Source: Erythrobacter sp.
Lineage (GTDB): Bacteria > Pseudomonadota > Alphaproteobacteria > Sphingomonadales > Sphingomonadaceae
DNA length: 64,000 nt
Reading direction: 5' to 3'
Assembly (NCBI GenBank): GCA_009993605.1
Contig: JAACTB010000007.1
Coordinates: forward strand, 620,001-684,000
Notes under the pieces: model-generated
Told to the model about the DNA's origin: nothing
The model's database searches: none
The model's input: the letters and a program-made list of their open reading frames with translations, nothing else
Shown here: one piece after another, positions 46,384-56,245 of the stretch
Position numbering within the stretch: the stretch's first letter is position 1
How the letters are laid out: every line of letters starts with the position of its first letter
Translations under genes and position numbers: made by a program

Positions 46384-47451
46384 TCAAGATATGGTTTCCA
46401 ACGCCCTAACGACTGCATCGGTAATCGCATCGGTCGAGGCAGTGCCGCCGAGATCCGCGCCGTGCACGCCGTCGGCCAGGACCTGCGCCACCGCACGCTC
46501 CACCCGGCCCGCATCCGCCTCGCGCCCCAGCGAATGGCGCAGCAGCATGGCGAGGCTGAGGATCGCGGCGAGCGGGTTGGCCTTGCCTTCACCCGCAATG
46601 TCCGGCGCGCTGCCATGGATCGGTTCGTAAAGGCCGAACGTGCCGTGTTCTGTCGTGCGCTCGCCGAGCGATGCGCTGGGCAGGAGGCCGATCGAGCCGA
46701 CACAGGCGCTCGCCTGATCGGACAGGATATCGCCGAACAGGTTTCCGGTCAGGATCACGTCGAACTGGCCGGGGCTCTTGACGAGCTGCATCGCGGCATT
46801 GTCGACATACATATGGTCGAGTTCGACGTCAGGATAGTCGCGCGCGATCTCGATCACCGTTTCGCGCCAGATGCGGCTGGTTTCGAGGACGTTGGCCTTG
46901 TCTACGCTCGTCAGGCGTTTGCGGCGCGATTGCGCGGCGCGAAAGCCGGTATGGGCGATGCGGCGTACTTCGGCCTCGTTGTAGGACATCGAATCCCACC
47001 CCTCGCGCCCGCCGTCGCTGTCGCGTTCGCCCTTCTTGCCGAAATAGACGTCGCCATTCAGTTCGCGGACCACCAGCAGATCGATCCCGCGCGCGAGTTG
47101 CGGTTTGAGTGGCGAGAGGTCCTCCAGCCCCGGCCAGCCCGCCGCAGGCCGCAAGTTGGCGAACAGGCCGAGTTCGGATCGTAGGCCCAAAATCGCCTGT
47201 TCGGGCCGGTGTTCGCGCGGCAGATCGTCGCAGGCCGGATCACCGACCGCGCCGAACAGGACCGCATCGGCGGCGCGCGCCATCTCGAGCGTCTCTTGCG
47301 GCAGGGGATGGCCGTGGCGCCGATAGGCGATCCCGCCGACATCGCCTTCGAACAGGACGAGGCCGGGCAGCGCCAGCGTGTCGAGCACGCGGAGCGCCGC
47401 GCGCGTCACTTCCGGGCCGATCCCGTCACCCAGCAAAACTGCGATTTTCAT
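46384..47451 (-). CDS. leuB: 3-isopropylmalate dehydrogenase
   Basis: 355 residues of the leucine pathway. [15 protein letters not shown] at the start, [28 protein letters not shown], the metal-binding [10 protein letters not shown]...[16 protein letters not shown], and [21 protein letters not shown]. Complete and normal in length. Its ATG overlaps the recO stop (ATGA), so recO is upstream in the same operon. Confidence 0.96.
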   Translation of the reverse strand: MKIAVLLGDGIGPEVTRAALRVLDTLALPGLVLFEGDVGGIAYRRHGHPLPQETLEMARAADAVLFGAVGDPACDDLPREHRPEQAILGLRSELGLFANLRPAAGWPGLEDLSPLKPQLARGIDLLVVRELNGDVYFGKKGERDSDGGREGWDSMSYNEAEVRRIAHTGFRAAQSRRKRLTSVDKANVLETSRIWRETVIEIARDYPDVELDHMYVDNAAMQLVKSPGQFDVILTGNLFGDILSDQASACVGSIGLLPSASLGERTTEHGTFGLYEPIHGSAPDIAGEGKANPLAAILSLAMLLRHSLGREADAGRVERAVAQVLADGVHGADLGGTASTDAITDAVVRALETIS

Positions 47452-48062
47452 GCCACCATCCTCGCCAAGCGATCCCGCAATTGTCTGCGCGCGGCCATAA
47501 CATCGGCGCGCATGTCGGCAATCAGATAGGTCGCGATCGGGCGCTCCAGCCGGTCGAGAATTTCCAGGGCCTGGCCTAGATCGGCTATCTCGGGGCGATG
47601 CGCGTCCGCGCTGCGCGCCCCGTAACCCAGTTCGCGCAGCATCAGCGTCTCGTATCCGATCAGCGCCTCGACCCAGCCGCGCGCCGACGGGGCATGGCAG
47701 ATCGCATCGAGCAGCGCGCCCAGCGCGGTGTGGAGCGCAGGATAGGGATTGCGTTCGGGCAGAGTCGCGGCGGTCACCGCGCAGGCCCAGGCGATGGCGG
47801 CGGACGGCAGCGGCTCGCTGAGCCAGGGGCCGCGGCTTACGGAAAGTTCGAGCCGCGCGAACGGCAATTGGCTGTCCGATTTCGCCCTGATCTCGGCGGA
47901 CACCACATTGCCGGGAATGACGACGGGGCGCAGCTGTCGCCCTCGCCCGCCCGCCACATAGGCCGCGACCACGCCCGCTTCGTGGGTGAACAGCCGAGCG
48001 ATCACCGCCGTCTCGCCATGCGGGCGCGCGGCGATCACGATGGCGGGGGCGGTCAGGTGCAT
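47448..48062 (-). CDS. recO: DNA repair protein RecO
   Basis: 204 residues. N-terminal OB fold ([42 protein letters not shown]), then a helical domain with RELGYG. RecO loads RecA onto SSB-coated DNA together with RecR. The zinc-knuckle cysteines of some RecO proteins are absent. ATG at 48062 matches the family start. Confidence 0.9.
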   Translation of the reverse strand: MHLTAPAIVIAARPHGETAVIARLFTHEAGVVAAYVAGGRGRQLRPVVIPGNVVSAEIRAKSDSQLPFARLELSVSRGPWLSEPLPSAAIAWACAVTAATLPERNPYPALHTALGALLDAICHAPSARGWVEALIGYETLMLRELGYGARSADAHRPEIADLGQALEILDRLERPIATYLIADMRADVMAARRQLRDRLARMVA

Positions 48063-48084
48063 AGTGACACCATACCGCGCAACG

Positions 48085-48321
48085 TTATCGGACCAACGCT
48101 TCCTTCGATGCCTTGACCGCCAATCCCTGGGAGCGTTGCATCGACCAATTCGCCTGCATGCGAACCTCCGGGTTTGGCGCGCACCAGATTTCCCCGGTGG
48201 CATCGATCGCAGTCACCCAGAGTAGATTGTGCTCCTGCCCGTAATCGATGACGGCAAGGGCATAGCCGTCGCCGCGTCCCAGAACGTGGAGGGGTATCGG
48301 GGGATCGAGTTGCGTGAACAT
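48085..48321 (-). CDS. conserved small protein of unknown function
   Basis: 78 residues from ATG 48321, preceded by AAAGGTGA: MFTQLDPPIPLHVLGRGDGYALAVIDYGQEHNLLWVTAIDATGEIWCAPNPEVRMQANWSMQR. The compact beta-rich pattern and upstream ribosome-binding site support a real gene. A longer frame to 48372 is possible. It lies just before recO. Confidence 0.65.
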   Translation of the reverse strand: MFTQLDPPIPLHVLGRGDGYALAVIDYGQEHNLLWVTAIDATGEIWCAPNPEVRMQANWSMQRSQGLAVKASKEALVR

Positions 48322-48413
48322 CGGCGTCACCTTTCCTGCGGGCGACGTTTCGGCTGGTGGGACGTTCCCCATCCATCATATGTTGGTAAAAGCGATTATC
48401 GCGAAGCGGGTTC

Positions 48414-48656
48414 TTAGCCCTTGGCTTCCAGAGCAGCGACGCGTGCCGCGAGGTCGTCGGCCTGTTCGCGGGCCTTGGCGGCCATCGCCTTGACCGCGTC
48501 GAATTCCTCACGCGTCACGAAATCCATGCCCCCGAACGCCTCGCGCGCCCGTTCGCGCGCGGTCTCGCGCGCCTCGCGGGTCATTCCGGCAAAGGTTCCG
48601 GCCGCCGAATTGGCGAGCTTGACGAAATCGGCGATCAACGGGTTCTGGCTCTGCAT
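48414..48656 (-). CDS. UbiK-like accessory factor (BMFP/YqiC family)
   Basis: 80 residues: an N-terminal part NPLIADFVKLANSAAGTFAGM, then MDFVTREEFDAVKAMAAKAREQADDLAARVAALEA, the coiled-coil signature 'V.REEFD....A..RE...L..RL..LE' of BMFP proteins. Family members assist ubiquinone biosynthesis and membrane association. The role here is by family. Confidence 0.85.
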   Translation of the reverse strand: MQSQNPLIADFVKLANSAAGTFAGMTREARETARERAREAFGGMDFVTREEFDAVKAMAAKAREQADDLAARVAALEAKG

Positions 48657-48700
48657 GACGTCTATCTAGGCGCAGCGGGGCGCGGCTTCAATCACCCGTT

Positions 48701-49255
48701 TCACCCGCCGATCCGCACCCGCTCCACCGGCGCATCGGGAAGGCCGCCATCGAGATCGGGGTTCAATTGCAGGAACTGCCAGTTCAGCACGAAGGCGAAC
48801 AGCACCCAGGCGAGATACGGCAGCAGCAAGACGCCTGCCAGAGTCCTAATTTTCCAGAACAGGACGATGGTGGCGATAAGCGTCACGATGACGAGGCCAA
48901 GCACGATCAGCGCGCCCGTGATCTCCTGCATCCCGAAAAAGACCGGCGTCCAGGCAAGATTGAAGGCGAAATGGACCGCGAAGACGATCAGCGCCAGCGT
49001 CCGCCCGCGCGCGCCCCAGGCAGCGCAGATCAGTGCGAGCGCGAAACCGACCATCACGTAAAGGATGGTCCACACGATCCCGAACGTGGCCGGCGGCGGA
49101 TAGATGCCGGGCTTGTCGAGCGCCTGGAACCACGGCGTATCCGGCCCGCCCGCCTGCCCGGCGAGAAATCCCAGCAACACGATCAGCGGCACGGTGAACA
49201 GCACCCAGCGGATGAAACTGGCGCGCAACTGGCCGCGCGAGGCAAGCATGGTCAT
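48701..49255 (-). CDS. TspO/MBR family tryptophan-rich sensory protein
   Basis: 184 residues with five membrane spans. Signature segments: WFQALDKPGIYPPPATFGIVWTILYVMVGFAL, NLAWTPVFFGMQ and LLPYLAWVLFAFVLNWQFLQLN. TspO proteins bind porphyrins and sterol-like ligands and modulate tetrapyrrole or stress responses. ATG at 49255, or two codons later. Confidence 0.93.
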   Translation of the reverse strand: MTMLASRGQLRASFIRWVLFTVPLIVLLGFLAGQAGGPDTPWFQALDKPGIYPPPATFGIVWTILYVMVGFALALICAAWGARGRTLALIVFAVHFAFNLAWTPVFFGMQEITGALIVLGLVIVTLIATIVLFWKIRTLAGVLLLPYLAWVLFAFVLNWQFLQLNPDLDGGLPDAPVERVRIGG

Positions 49256-49339
49256 TACGGTTCTCGTCCCCCGATACCGATTCGCGACACCGCCCGCTTG
49301 TGGCGGGTCGCGAACCGCTTGCCAATCACAGAGCGCGGA

Positions 49340-50695
49340 TCAGCGCATCAGCACCAGTTCTTCCGCCATGGTCGGGTGGATGGCCACGGTGGCGTCGAAA
49401 TCGGCCTTGGTTAGCCCGGCCTTCACCGCGATGGCCGCCGCCTGCATCATTTCTGGGGCTTCGGGCGCGATCATGTGGATGCCCACGATCTTGCCGTTCT
49501 CTCCATCGCAGATCATCTTGATCAGGCTGCGCTCGTTTCGGCCCGCCAACACGTTCTTCATCGGGCGGAAATCGCTGAGGTAGACCTTCACGCTGCCGAG
49601 CTTGTTCTTCGCCTCTCCCTCGGTCATGCCGACCGCCGCGATCGGCGGGTGGCTGAAGACGGCGCTGGGAATGCAGCCATGGTCCACGGCCACCGGATCG
49701 CCCTTGCCGAACACGGTCTCGGCAAAGGCCTGCCCTTCGCGGATGGCGACAGGCGTCAGCTGGACGCGATCGGTCACGTCGCCCACGGCATAGATGTGAT
49801 CGACATTGGTCTTGCTGAAGCGATCGACCTTGATTTCGCCCGCCTCGCCAAGCTCGACGCCTGCATTTTCCAGGCCGAGCCCCTTGGTGTTCGGCACGCG
49901 GCCGACCGCGAACATCACGAGATCGGCCTTCTCCTCGTCGCAATCCGACAATTTGACGAAATAGCCACCCTCGTCGCACGGCTTGATATACTCGAACGTG
50001 GTGTTGAAGCGGAACTTGATCCCCTTCATCGTGCTGATCTGCAACAGGCGATCGCGCACCGCCTCGTCATATTGGCGCAGCAGCACCTCGCCGCGATTGA
50101 CGATGTGAACGTCGCAGCCGAACTCGTTGAAAATGCCTGCGAATTCGTTGGCGATATAGCCCCCGCCCGCGATGATGATCTTCGTCGGCAGCTCGTCAAG
50201 GTGGAACGCCTCGTTCGAACTGATGGCGTGTTCCGCCCCCTGGCATTCGGGCATGCGCGGATGCGCGCCGGTGGCGATCAGGATGTGCTTGGCCGTCACG
50301 GTCCTGCCGCTCGCCAGCGTGATCTCGTGCGGTCCGGTGATCTCGGCCCGCTCCTTGAAGATCGTGACGTCGTGATTTTCGAGCGTTTCGGTGTAGGCGC
50401 CCTCTAGCCGATCGACATCGGCAAGGACATTGTCGCGCAGGACCTTCCAGTCGAACTTGCGCTCGCCGATTTCCCAGCCGAATTTCTGGCAGTCCTCAAG
50501 GTCCTCGGCGAAGTGCGCGCCGTAAACGAGCATCTTCTTCGGCACGCAGCCGCGGATCACGCAGGTGCCGCCGACCCGATGCTCTTCCGCCAGCGCCACC
50601 TTGGCACCGTGAGCGGCGGACACGCGGCTGGCGCGCACGCCCCCCGATCCCCCGCCGATGGTGAAGAGATCGTAATCGTATTCGCTATCTGCCAT
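49340..50695 (-). CDS. gor: glutathione reductase
   Basis: 451 residues. FAD motif TIGGGSGGVRASR, redox disulfide GGTCVIRGCVPKKML, NADP-binding IIAGGGYIANEFAGIFNEFG, FAD contact HIYAVGDVTDRVQLTPVAIREG and the dimer-face His in IHPTMAEELV. The GGTCVxRGCVPKK spelling separates Gor from lipoamide dehydrogenase. It keeps glutathione reduced using NADPH. Confidence 0.95.
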   Translation of the reverse strand: MADSEYDYDLFTIGGGSGGVRASRVSAAHGAKVALAEEHRVGGTCVIRGCVPKKMLVYGAHFAEDLEDCQKFGWEIGERKFDWKVLRDNVLADVDRLEGAYTETLENHDVTIFKERAEITGPHEITLASGRTVTAKHILIATGAHPRMPECQGAEHAISSNEAFHLDELPTKIIIAGGGYIANEFAGIFNEFGCDVHIVNRGEVLLRQYDEAVRDRLLQISTMKGIKFRFNTTFEYIKPCDEGGYFVKLSDCDEEKADLVMFAVGRVPNTKGLGLENAGVELGEAGEIKVDRFSKTNVDHIYAVGDVTDRVQLTPVAIREGQAFAETVFGKGDPVAVDHGCIPSAVFSHPPIAAVGMTEGEAKNKLGSVKVYLSDFRPMKNVLAGRNERSLIKMICDGENGKIVGIHMIAPEAPEMMQAAAIAVKAGLTKADFDATVAIHPTMAEELVLMR

Positions 50696-50774
50696 TGTCG
50701 CCGCGCTCCCGCATTCGAGTAGGCGCGGGATATGAGGAGCTTGGGCCCGTCAGACAACCGCTCACGTCGCGAAA

Positions 50775-51500
50775 TCAGCTTCGGCGCGGTTCCTCGAGCG
50801 CCAGCCGGCGGGCGATGCGGGTGGTCTGGACGAGGAACAGGGCGATCATCAGGATGCCCACGCCGCCGACGAACAGATCGAAAGCGTTCAGCCCTCCGAC
50901 CAGCGCGGGTTCGCGTCCGAAGACATACATCGTGATGGTCAGCGCGATAAGGACCAGCCGCAATTCGGTCGGCCCGGCATTGAGGTAGGACAGGCGCAAT
51001 TCGCCCAGCACGCGCACCGACAGAAACGCGTGGATCGACATCAGGAGATAACCCGCCAGCGCGATCAGCGCCGCTTCAAGCTCGACGAACGGCGTAAGAC
51101 CGATCCCGACGACCAACAGAGTGGTTGCCACCCCGTCGCAGCTGTGATCGAGGAAATAGCCGTAACGGGGCCGTTCGATCTTGCGATACCGCGCCAGGCT
51201 GCCATCGAGCGAATCGCCGAACCAGTGGACGACATAGCCCGCCACGGCGAGCCACAGCCACGCAAGATCGGCATTGCTGCCGATATAGCCGACGAACACC
51301 ATCACCGCCCCGACGAGGCCGATTGCGGTCAGGTAATCCGGCGTCATCGCGCGCGGCATATGCGCGCATAGCCAGTCCAGCGCGCGCCGTTCGACCCTCG
51401 CGACGAGGTTTTCCTGAATGCGCTCGATCGGCGTGATCTTCGGCTTGAAGGCGGGATCCATCACAGCCTCATGGTCCGACAGGGGGGCGCTGTCCAGCAT
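50775..51500 (-). CDS. CDP-alcohol phosphatidyltransferase
   Basis: 241 residues with about six spans. The metal-binding motif DG..AR........G...D...D is present as GDSLDGSLARYRKIERPRYGYFLDHSCD (residues about 93-120). It transfers a phosphatidyl group from CDP-diacylglycerol, or a related nucleotide-activated group, to an alcohol. The acceptor cannot be read from the sequence. ATG at 51500 or 51461. Confidence 0.87.
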   Translation of the reverse strand: MLDSAPLSDHEAVMDPAFKPKITPIERIQENLVARVERRALDWLCAHMPRAMTPDYLTAIGLVGAVMVFVGYIGSNADLAWLWLAVAGYVVHWFGDSLDGSLARYRKIERPRYGYFLDHSCDGVATTLLVVGIGLTPFVELEAALIALAGYLLMSIHAFLSVRVLGELRLSYLNAGPTELRLVLIALTITMYVFGREPALVGGLNAFDLFVGGVGILMIALFLVQTTRIARRLALEEPRRS

Positions 51501-51532
51501 CCCCCCGATCAGGTCGGGGATCAGCCAGAAGC

Positions 51533-52957
51533 TTAACCTTGGGGCCGACCGCCGCCGCCGCCGCCACTGCGGCGACGCCGATTGCGATTGCGGTTGGCGC
51601 CACCCTGGCCGCCGGAGCCCTGGCCCGAACCCTGACCGCCAGAACCCTGGCCAGCCCCCTGCGGGCGACCCTTGCGGGCCCCATGCTTGGGGTTCGGCTT
51701 GCGCTTGGCCGCGTCACCAGCCGAATCCCCACGAGGCGTAACCTTGGGGCGCGCCATGCGCTGCTGCTTGGGCGGCGGCTTGGTCGGGCCGACGCCTTCG
51801 ACCACGGCGCGGAAATTGTCCGGCAGCGGCAGGCGCTCGAATTCGGCGTCGGTCGTCTTGCGGATATCCTTTAGATAACTCCGCTCGTCCTCGGCGCAGA
51901 AGGCGATCGCGATGCCGTCTGCCCCGGCGCGCGCGGTCCGGCCGATGCGGTGGACATATTGTTCGGGCACGTTCGGCAGTTCGTAATTGATCACGTGGCT
52001 GACGCCGGGAATGTCGATCCCGCGCGCGGCCACGTCGGTCGCGATCAGCACCGGCGTCTTGGCGCGCTTGAACTCGTCGAGCGCGCGTTCGCGTTGGGGC
52101 TGGCTCTTGTTGCCGTGGATCGCATTGGCCTGGATGCCGGTCTGCGCCAGCTTCTTCACCACACGATCGCAGCCATGCTTGGTGCGCGCGAAGATCAGCA
52201 CGCGCTCGATCTTTCCGGGAACCTGATGGCGGCCCGACAGGATCAGTTCGAGCAGGCTCTGCTTCTCGTCCTGCTGGACCATGAAGAGGTATTGCTCGAT
52301 CCGTTCGGCCGTGGTGCTTTCGGGCGTCACGCTGACCTGGACCGGATCCTTGCAATAGGCGCCGACCAGTTCCTTGATCTGTTTCGGCATGGTGGCGCTG
52401 AAGAACAGCGTCTGGCGCTCCTTCGGCGCGAGCTGGTGGATCTTGCGCAGGGCGTGAATGAAGCCGAGGTCCAGCATCTGGTCCGCTTCGTCCAGCACCA
52501 GCACTTCGACGCCGTTCAGAATGAACGCCTTCTGATCAATCAGGTCGAGCAGGCGGCCCGGCGTCGCGACGAGAATGTCGGTGCCGCGATGCAGCTTGTT
52601 GCGGTCCTTATTGACCGAAGTGCCGCCGACGATCGAATGGACCTTGAGGCCCGCAAGCGCGCCGTAATCCTTGGCGCTCTGGGCGATCTGCCCGGCCAGT
52701 TCGCGTGTTGGCGCAAGTACCAGCATACGGCAGGATTTGAACGGGGTCTGCTTGTCGGCTTCACGCAGGCGATCGATGCTGGGCAGCATGAAGGCAGCGG
52801 TCTTGCCCGTGCCGGTCTGCGCGATGCCGAGCAGGTCGCGGCCCGAAAGGACGGGCGGGATCGCCTGCGCCTGGATCGGGGTCGGCGTCGTATAGCCCTT
52901 GAGGTCGAGGGCCTGGAGGACGGGCTGGGACAGCCCGAGATCAGAAAACTGTGTCAT
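51533..52957 (-). CDS. rhlE: DEAD-box RNA helicase (RhlE-like)
   Basis: 474 residues from ATG 52957 (MTQFSDLGLSQPVLQAL). Q motif GYTTPTPIQAQAIP, motif I AQTGTGKT, Ia PTRELAGQI, II VLDEADQMLDLGF, III SATMP, IV-VI HGNKSQPQRERAL, TDVAARGIDIPGV, HRIGRTARAG. The C-terminal 100 residues are basic and Gly/Arg/Gln-rich, an RNA-binding tail. It probably remodels rRNA or mRNA. Confidence 0.92.
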   Translation of the reverse strand: MTQFSDLGLSQPVLQALDLKGYTTPTPIQAQAIPPVLSGRDLLGIAQTGTGKTAAFMLPSIDRLREADKQTPFKSCRMLVLAPTRELAGQIAQSAKDYGALAGLKVHSIVGGTSVNKDRNKLHRGTDILVATPGRLLDLIDQKAFILNGVEVLVLDEADQMLDLGFIHALRKIHQLAPKERQTLFFSATMPKQIKELVGAYCKDPVQVSVTPESTTAERIEQYLFMVQQDEKQSLLELILSGRHQVPGKIERVLIFARTKHGCDRVVKKLAQTGIQANAIHGNKSQPQRERALDEFKRAKTPVLIATDVAARGIDIPGVSHVINYELPNVPEQYVHRIGRTARAGADGIAIAFCAEDERSYLKDIRKTTDAEFERLPLPDNFRAVVEGVGPTKPPPKQQRMARPKVTPRGDSAGDAAKRKPNPKHGARKGRPQGAGQGSGGQGSGQGSGGQGGANRNRNRRRRSGGGGGGRPQG

Positions 52958-53146
52958 GAAAACTCGCATGAAATGCGGCGCGCGCACAATGGGCGCGCGG
53001 TCGCGGGGTTTGAAACCGCCCGCGTGAAAAGGGAAGTCTGGAAAAAGGAACCGAGAGGCTGCCGGGGCACCAGGCTGTCTCGCCCGGGCCGCTTCACGCT
53101 GGCGCGCGTCTCGATCCCGGCCATATGGTGCAATGCAGCGCGATTG

Positions 53147-53944
53147 TCAAAGGATATCGGTGCTGGCACGTGCCGCACGCCATAAGGCGCCGAGTTCGAA
53201 ATCGACCCAATCGGCGGCGAACGGGTCGAGACCCGAACCCGGATAAAGACAGAATTCCCCGAACAGCGGGCGTCCTTCAACCTCGTAGAAATCGACCCGG
53301 AGGAAGTCGTATCCGCTCGCCAATTGCTCCGCAGCCGCGAGCATGGAACTGAGGCTCACAGGCGGCAACGGCGCATCCGCGCCGGGCACCAATTGCCGCC
53401 AGTCGCGATCGTGGAGCACCCAGCGATGCCTGCCCGCCCGGTCGAGATGGACCTGCACATGCGTCGCCTGCCCACCGAAGACATAAATCTTGTAATCGAC
53501 CGGCAGGGCGCCGTCGGGATTGAGCAGCGGTTCGGCCAGCAGGCCGCGCGGCGTGTCGCGATACCCCCACTCGTCCAGCCAGCCGCCATACTCCCTGCGC
53601 ATCCAGCGTGACGCGGTGCGGCGTATCTGCTCCCATTCGCGGTAGGTGGGGGCCGTGCGCAGGACCCGATACTGGTTGCAGCCATGGCGCGCCTTCAGGA
53701 TCGCGGGACAGGCGAAGGGGATGGTCTCCGGCAGGTCCGCACCCTGCCATCGGATCGGAACGACCCAATCCTCGCCCAAAGCGTCCGCCACGAGCCGCTT
53801 CGCCGCGATCTTGTCCATGAGGACCGGATGGCGCGGATCGCGATCGTGCAGTTTGCGCAATTGCACCATCTCGGTGAATCGCTCGGCGTTTTCGAGATCG
53901 GGGATGCGGTGCTGTTTGAACAGATAGCAAAGATTGATCCGCAT
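53147..53944 (-). CDS. TupA-like ATP-grasp family protein
   Basis: 265 residues. LCYLFKQHRIPDLENAERFTEMVQLRKLHDRDPRHPVLMDKIAAKRLVADALGED is the characteristic start of TupA-like proteins ('D K..vr.yv...g'). KARHGCNQYR, DYKIYVFGGQATHVQV and the metal-binding end DFLRVDFYEVEGRPLFGEFCLYPGSG follow. The family is linked to amide-bond formation on cell-surface polymers. Here it follows DUF1989 and GntA-like genes after 77 bases and may act on their product. Confidence 0.85.
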   Translation of the reverse strand: MRINLCYLFKQHRIPDLENAERFTEMVQLRKLHDRDPRHPVLMDKIAAKRLVADALGEDWVVPIRWQGADLPETIPFACPAILKARHGCNQYRVLRTAPTYREWEQIRRTASRWMRREYGGWLDEWGYRDTPRGLLAEPLLNPDGALPVDYKIYVFGGQATHVQVHLDRAGRHRWVLHDRDWRQLVPGADAPLPPVSLSSMLAAAEQLASGYDFLRVDFYEVEGRPLFGEFCLYPGSGLDPFAADWVDFELGALWRAARASTDIL

Positions 53945-54021
53945 CCGTGCGAGCGCTGCACCTGTGACAAGCTCTGCCTCTCCCAGCGGCAGCGCGTCGA
54001 TAGCCAGGGGCAGAAGATCGA

Positions 54022-54636
54022 TTATCGAGCGATCCGATACTGGATCGGGCCGAAGCTGCCGCCGTTGGAATCATAGGCGCTGCAGGCGGTGAGGCCGATC
54101 ACGAGGTCCATTTCGGCGCGCAGCGCGATATAATCGCCCGGCCTGCTGGTCGGAGGATCGACGCGCAGCCGCCCGCTGGCGCCATCCACGGGCACGTTCA
54201 TGAACACGTTGAAGGCCACTGGGATGGTATCCGGCTCCACCCCGAACGGATCGAGTGCTGCGGCCAGATTGCCGAAGCATCCGCGATGGACCGGTTTGGT
54301 TGGGTAGAAATGGCGGAAAGTCGCCTCGCTACACGGGGTCAGCAGAAAATCATGGCGGCCCACGCTGTCTTCCACGATGGTCAACATCCGGTTCGAACGG
54401 TTCGACCATAAAGTGTTTCCCGAGGTCAGCGCGATCGTCTCTTCGTAATCGAAAGTGCGCCCATTGCTGACGACCTCGCGTACGTCGTCCTTGGAATAAG
54501 CGAGGAGATCGGCGACCTGCTGGCCGCCGGGATCGGTCACGATGAGGATCTGGCCTTTTTCGAGCATGAAGGCTGCACCCGAACGCGGCGGAATTTCCAC
54601 CGCTTCGCTCACGAGCGCTTGTCCCTGAATGGGCAT
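54022..54636 (-). CDS. DUF1989 (urea carboxylase-associated) family protein
   Basis: 204 residues: GAAFMLEKGQILIVTDPGGQQVADLLAYSKDD, GNTLWSNRSNRMLTIVEDSVGRHDFLLTPCSEATF, GCFGNLAAAL, and the C-terminal VDPPTSRPGDYIALRAEMDLVIGLTACSAYDSNGG. Three cysteines (about 102, 120, 185) occur in conserved spots and could bind metal. Family members have been shown to act in guanidine breakdown as carboxyguanidine deiminase subunits. It overlaps the GntA-like gene by 28 bases. Confidence 0.88.
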   Translation of the reverse strand: MPIQGQALVSEAVEIPPRSGAAFMLEKGQILIVTDPGGQQVADLLAYSKDDVREVVSNGRTFDYEETIALTSGNTLWSNRSNRMLTIVEDSVGRHDFLLTPCSEATFRHFYPTKPVHRGCFGNLAAALDPFGVEPDTIPVAFNVFMNVPVDGASGRLRVDPPTSRPGDYIALRAEMDLVIGLTACSAYDSNGGSFGPIQYRIAR

Positions 54637-55310
54637 TTCCAGTCCCCACCTACCAGACGGCCGCTATATTGCGGCGCCGCGCTCGCTTCGCCGTGATTGG
54701 CCAGCATCGGGTTGGTGGACCCTGCCAGTTTCGCGTCGCGCGCCATGATCGCCTCGCGCATTCGTCCGTAACGGTTCTGTTCGCGCAGCCGTTCGAACTG
54801 GTCGTGCGGATTGAAGACGATGACCGGATGGGCGAAGCGGCGTGCCGGGCGCGAGGCGTGGGGGTGAAGGCCCACTGCAAAGAAAGCCTTTCCGCCGAAG
54901 CTGAGCGCGAAATGCGGGTCCTGCGGGTCGCGGCTGACCGCACTTGCGTAACGTTGGCCGAGCCAGGCATCCTTGTCGGCAAAGGACTGGATGCGTTCCC
55001 ACATCAGGCGCTCGAAGGCATCTTCGTCGAGGTCGTCCGGACCTTGGAACAGGACCGCGAAACTGTGGAGCGCGCCATCGTCTTCGCCATGCGCGGCGGC
55101 CCAGTCCATCAATTGCTCGTGGATTGCGAGATCGTTCCATCCGCTGCGCAGGTCCCGCGCGTGCACCATGGTCAGATTACCGCGCGCGGAGGCCGATTTG
55201 GCGCCGACGCAGGGAAATTCGGCCGCCTCGATGAAAGCTTTGAACTCGGCTTCGATAGGATCGGGTTCGCCGATCGTATCACTCGCCGCACGGTCCAGTG
55301 TCAGTGTCAT
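54609..55310 (-). CDS. GntA-like (YqcI/YcgG family) heme-dependent N-hydroxylase
   Basis: 233 residues: EFPCVGAKSA near residue 31, LHSFAVLFQGP, then SFGGKAFFAVGLHPHASRPARRFAHPVIVFNPHDQFERLRE and RDAKLAGSTNPMLANHGEASAA ending CPFRD. This is the YqcI/YcgG pattern. The characterised member GntA hydroxylates a guanidino nitrogen in guanitoxin synthesis, and the family includes heme-dependent oxygenases. His149 and His169 are candidate heme ligands. First gene of the three-gene operon. The substrate here is unknown. Confidence 0.85.
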   Translation of the reverse strand: MTLTLDRAASDTIGEPDPIEAEFKAFIEAAEFPCVGAKSASARGNLTMVHARDLRSGWNDLAIHEQLMDWAAAHGEDDGALHSFAVLFQGPDDLDEDAFERLMWERIQSFADKDAWLGQRYASAVSRDPQDPHFALSFGGKAFFAVGLHPHASRPARRFAHPVIVFNPHDQFERLREQNRYGRMREAIMARDAKLAGSTNPMLANHGEASAAPQYSGRLVGGDWKCPFRDKRS

Positions 55311-55363
55311 TCCCGCACAACGGTGCGAAACGACGAACGGGTCCGAACCTTGCCTATGTTATA

Positions 55364-56245
55364 TCAGAGGCCCGCGATCCCGACCTGGCGCGCGGCGATG
55401 GCCTGCAATTGTTCGGCAACCTTGCCTTCGATGCCCAATTCGTGCGCCGCGCGCTCCGTCCCGCCGAACTTGCGGACGTCGTAACCGGTTATCTGCGCGA
55501 ACACCGTCAGCGCTTCGAGATAGGACCCTTCCGCGCTGGCGTGATAATGGTCGTAACTCCACAAATCGATCGTGCCGTAATCGCGCCCGTCATAGGGGTT
55601 GGGATCGGCGATCCCGGCTGCGATGGCTGCGTTCCACGCTTCGCCCACCGGGATGACGGCGTCGATATCGTCGCTTGCCGCATCCACCGCGTCCAACTCG
55701 CTGCGCAGATCGAGAGCCATGGTCTCGATCGGCTGGCCGTACCAGTGGCCCTTCGGCATGTAGGCCTGGTCCGCGCGGCTCCAGGTGGACATCAGATAGA
55801 CGCGCACGTCGGGCTTTGCCGCAGTGAACATCTGCGCCAGCAACGGCGCATCGCGTCGCGTATCCGCGGAATCGAGCGGGCGTTCGGGGTTCAGCGTCGA
55901 ATATTGCTGCATCACGACCACGTCCCAGCCCTGATCGATCGCCTCGCGCTTCTCGTTGAGATGGAAGTCGAGCGTGGTCCCGCCGCGCAATTCGTGAGCG
56001 ACCGACCATTCCATGCCCGCCTGTTCGGCGAATTTGGCGAACAGAGCGGGGATCCCGCCGACGCGGTCGTCCGGCTTTTCGGCGTTCAGATCCTCGACGC
56101 TGTCGGGGCGATAGCGCAGCACAGCGCTGTTCGCCCCCTGAGTGAAGCTGTTGCCGATGAACAGGATACGCTCGGGCCCGTGCGCGAGAGCCGGGGTCGC
56201 AACCAGCGCACCGAACAGCAGCGCGAGGCGGGAGAGCGCTCTCAT
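55364..56245 (-). CDS. secreted SGNH-type hydrolase-like protein
   Basis: 293 residues with signal peptide (cleavage near ALAHG). ILFIGNSFTQGAN supplies the block-I G-N-S nucleophile, MEWSVAHELRGGTT an oxyanion Gly, and WSYDHYHAS the late Asp/His pair of SGNH folds. VVMQQYSTL resembles DUF4886-type members. Likely an esterase or carbohydrate deacetylase in the periplasm. Its start overlaps the pgi stop (ATGA). Confidence 0.75.
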   Translation of the reverse strand: MRALSRLALLFGALVATPALAHGPERILFIGNSFTQGANSAVLRYRPDSVEDLNAEKPDDRVGGIPALFAKFAEQAGMEWSVAHELRGGTTLDFHLNEKREAIDQGWDVVVMQQYSTLNPERPLDSADTRRDAPLLAQMFTAAKPDVRVYLMSTWSRADQAYMPKGHWYGQPIETMALDLRSELDAVDAASDDIDAVIPVGEAWNAAIAAGIADPNPYDGRDYGTIDLWSYDHYHASAEGSYLEALTVFAQITGYDVRKFGGTERAAHELGIEGKVAEQLQAIAARQVGIAGL

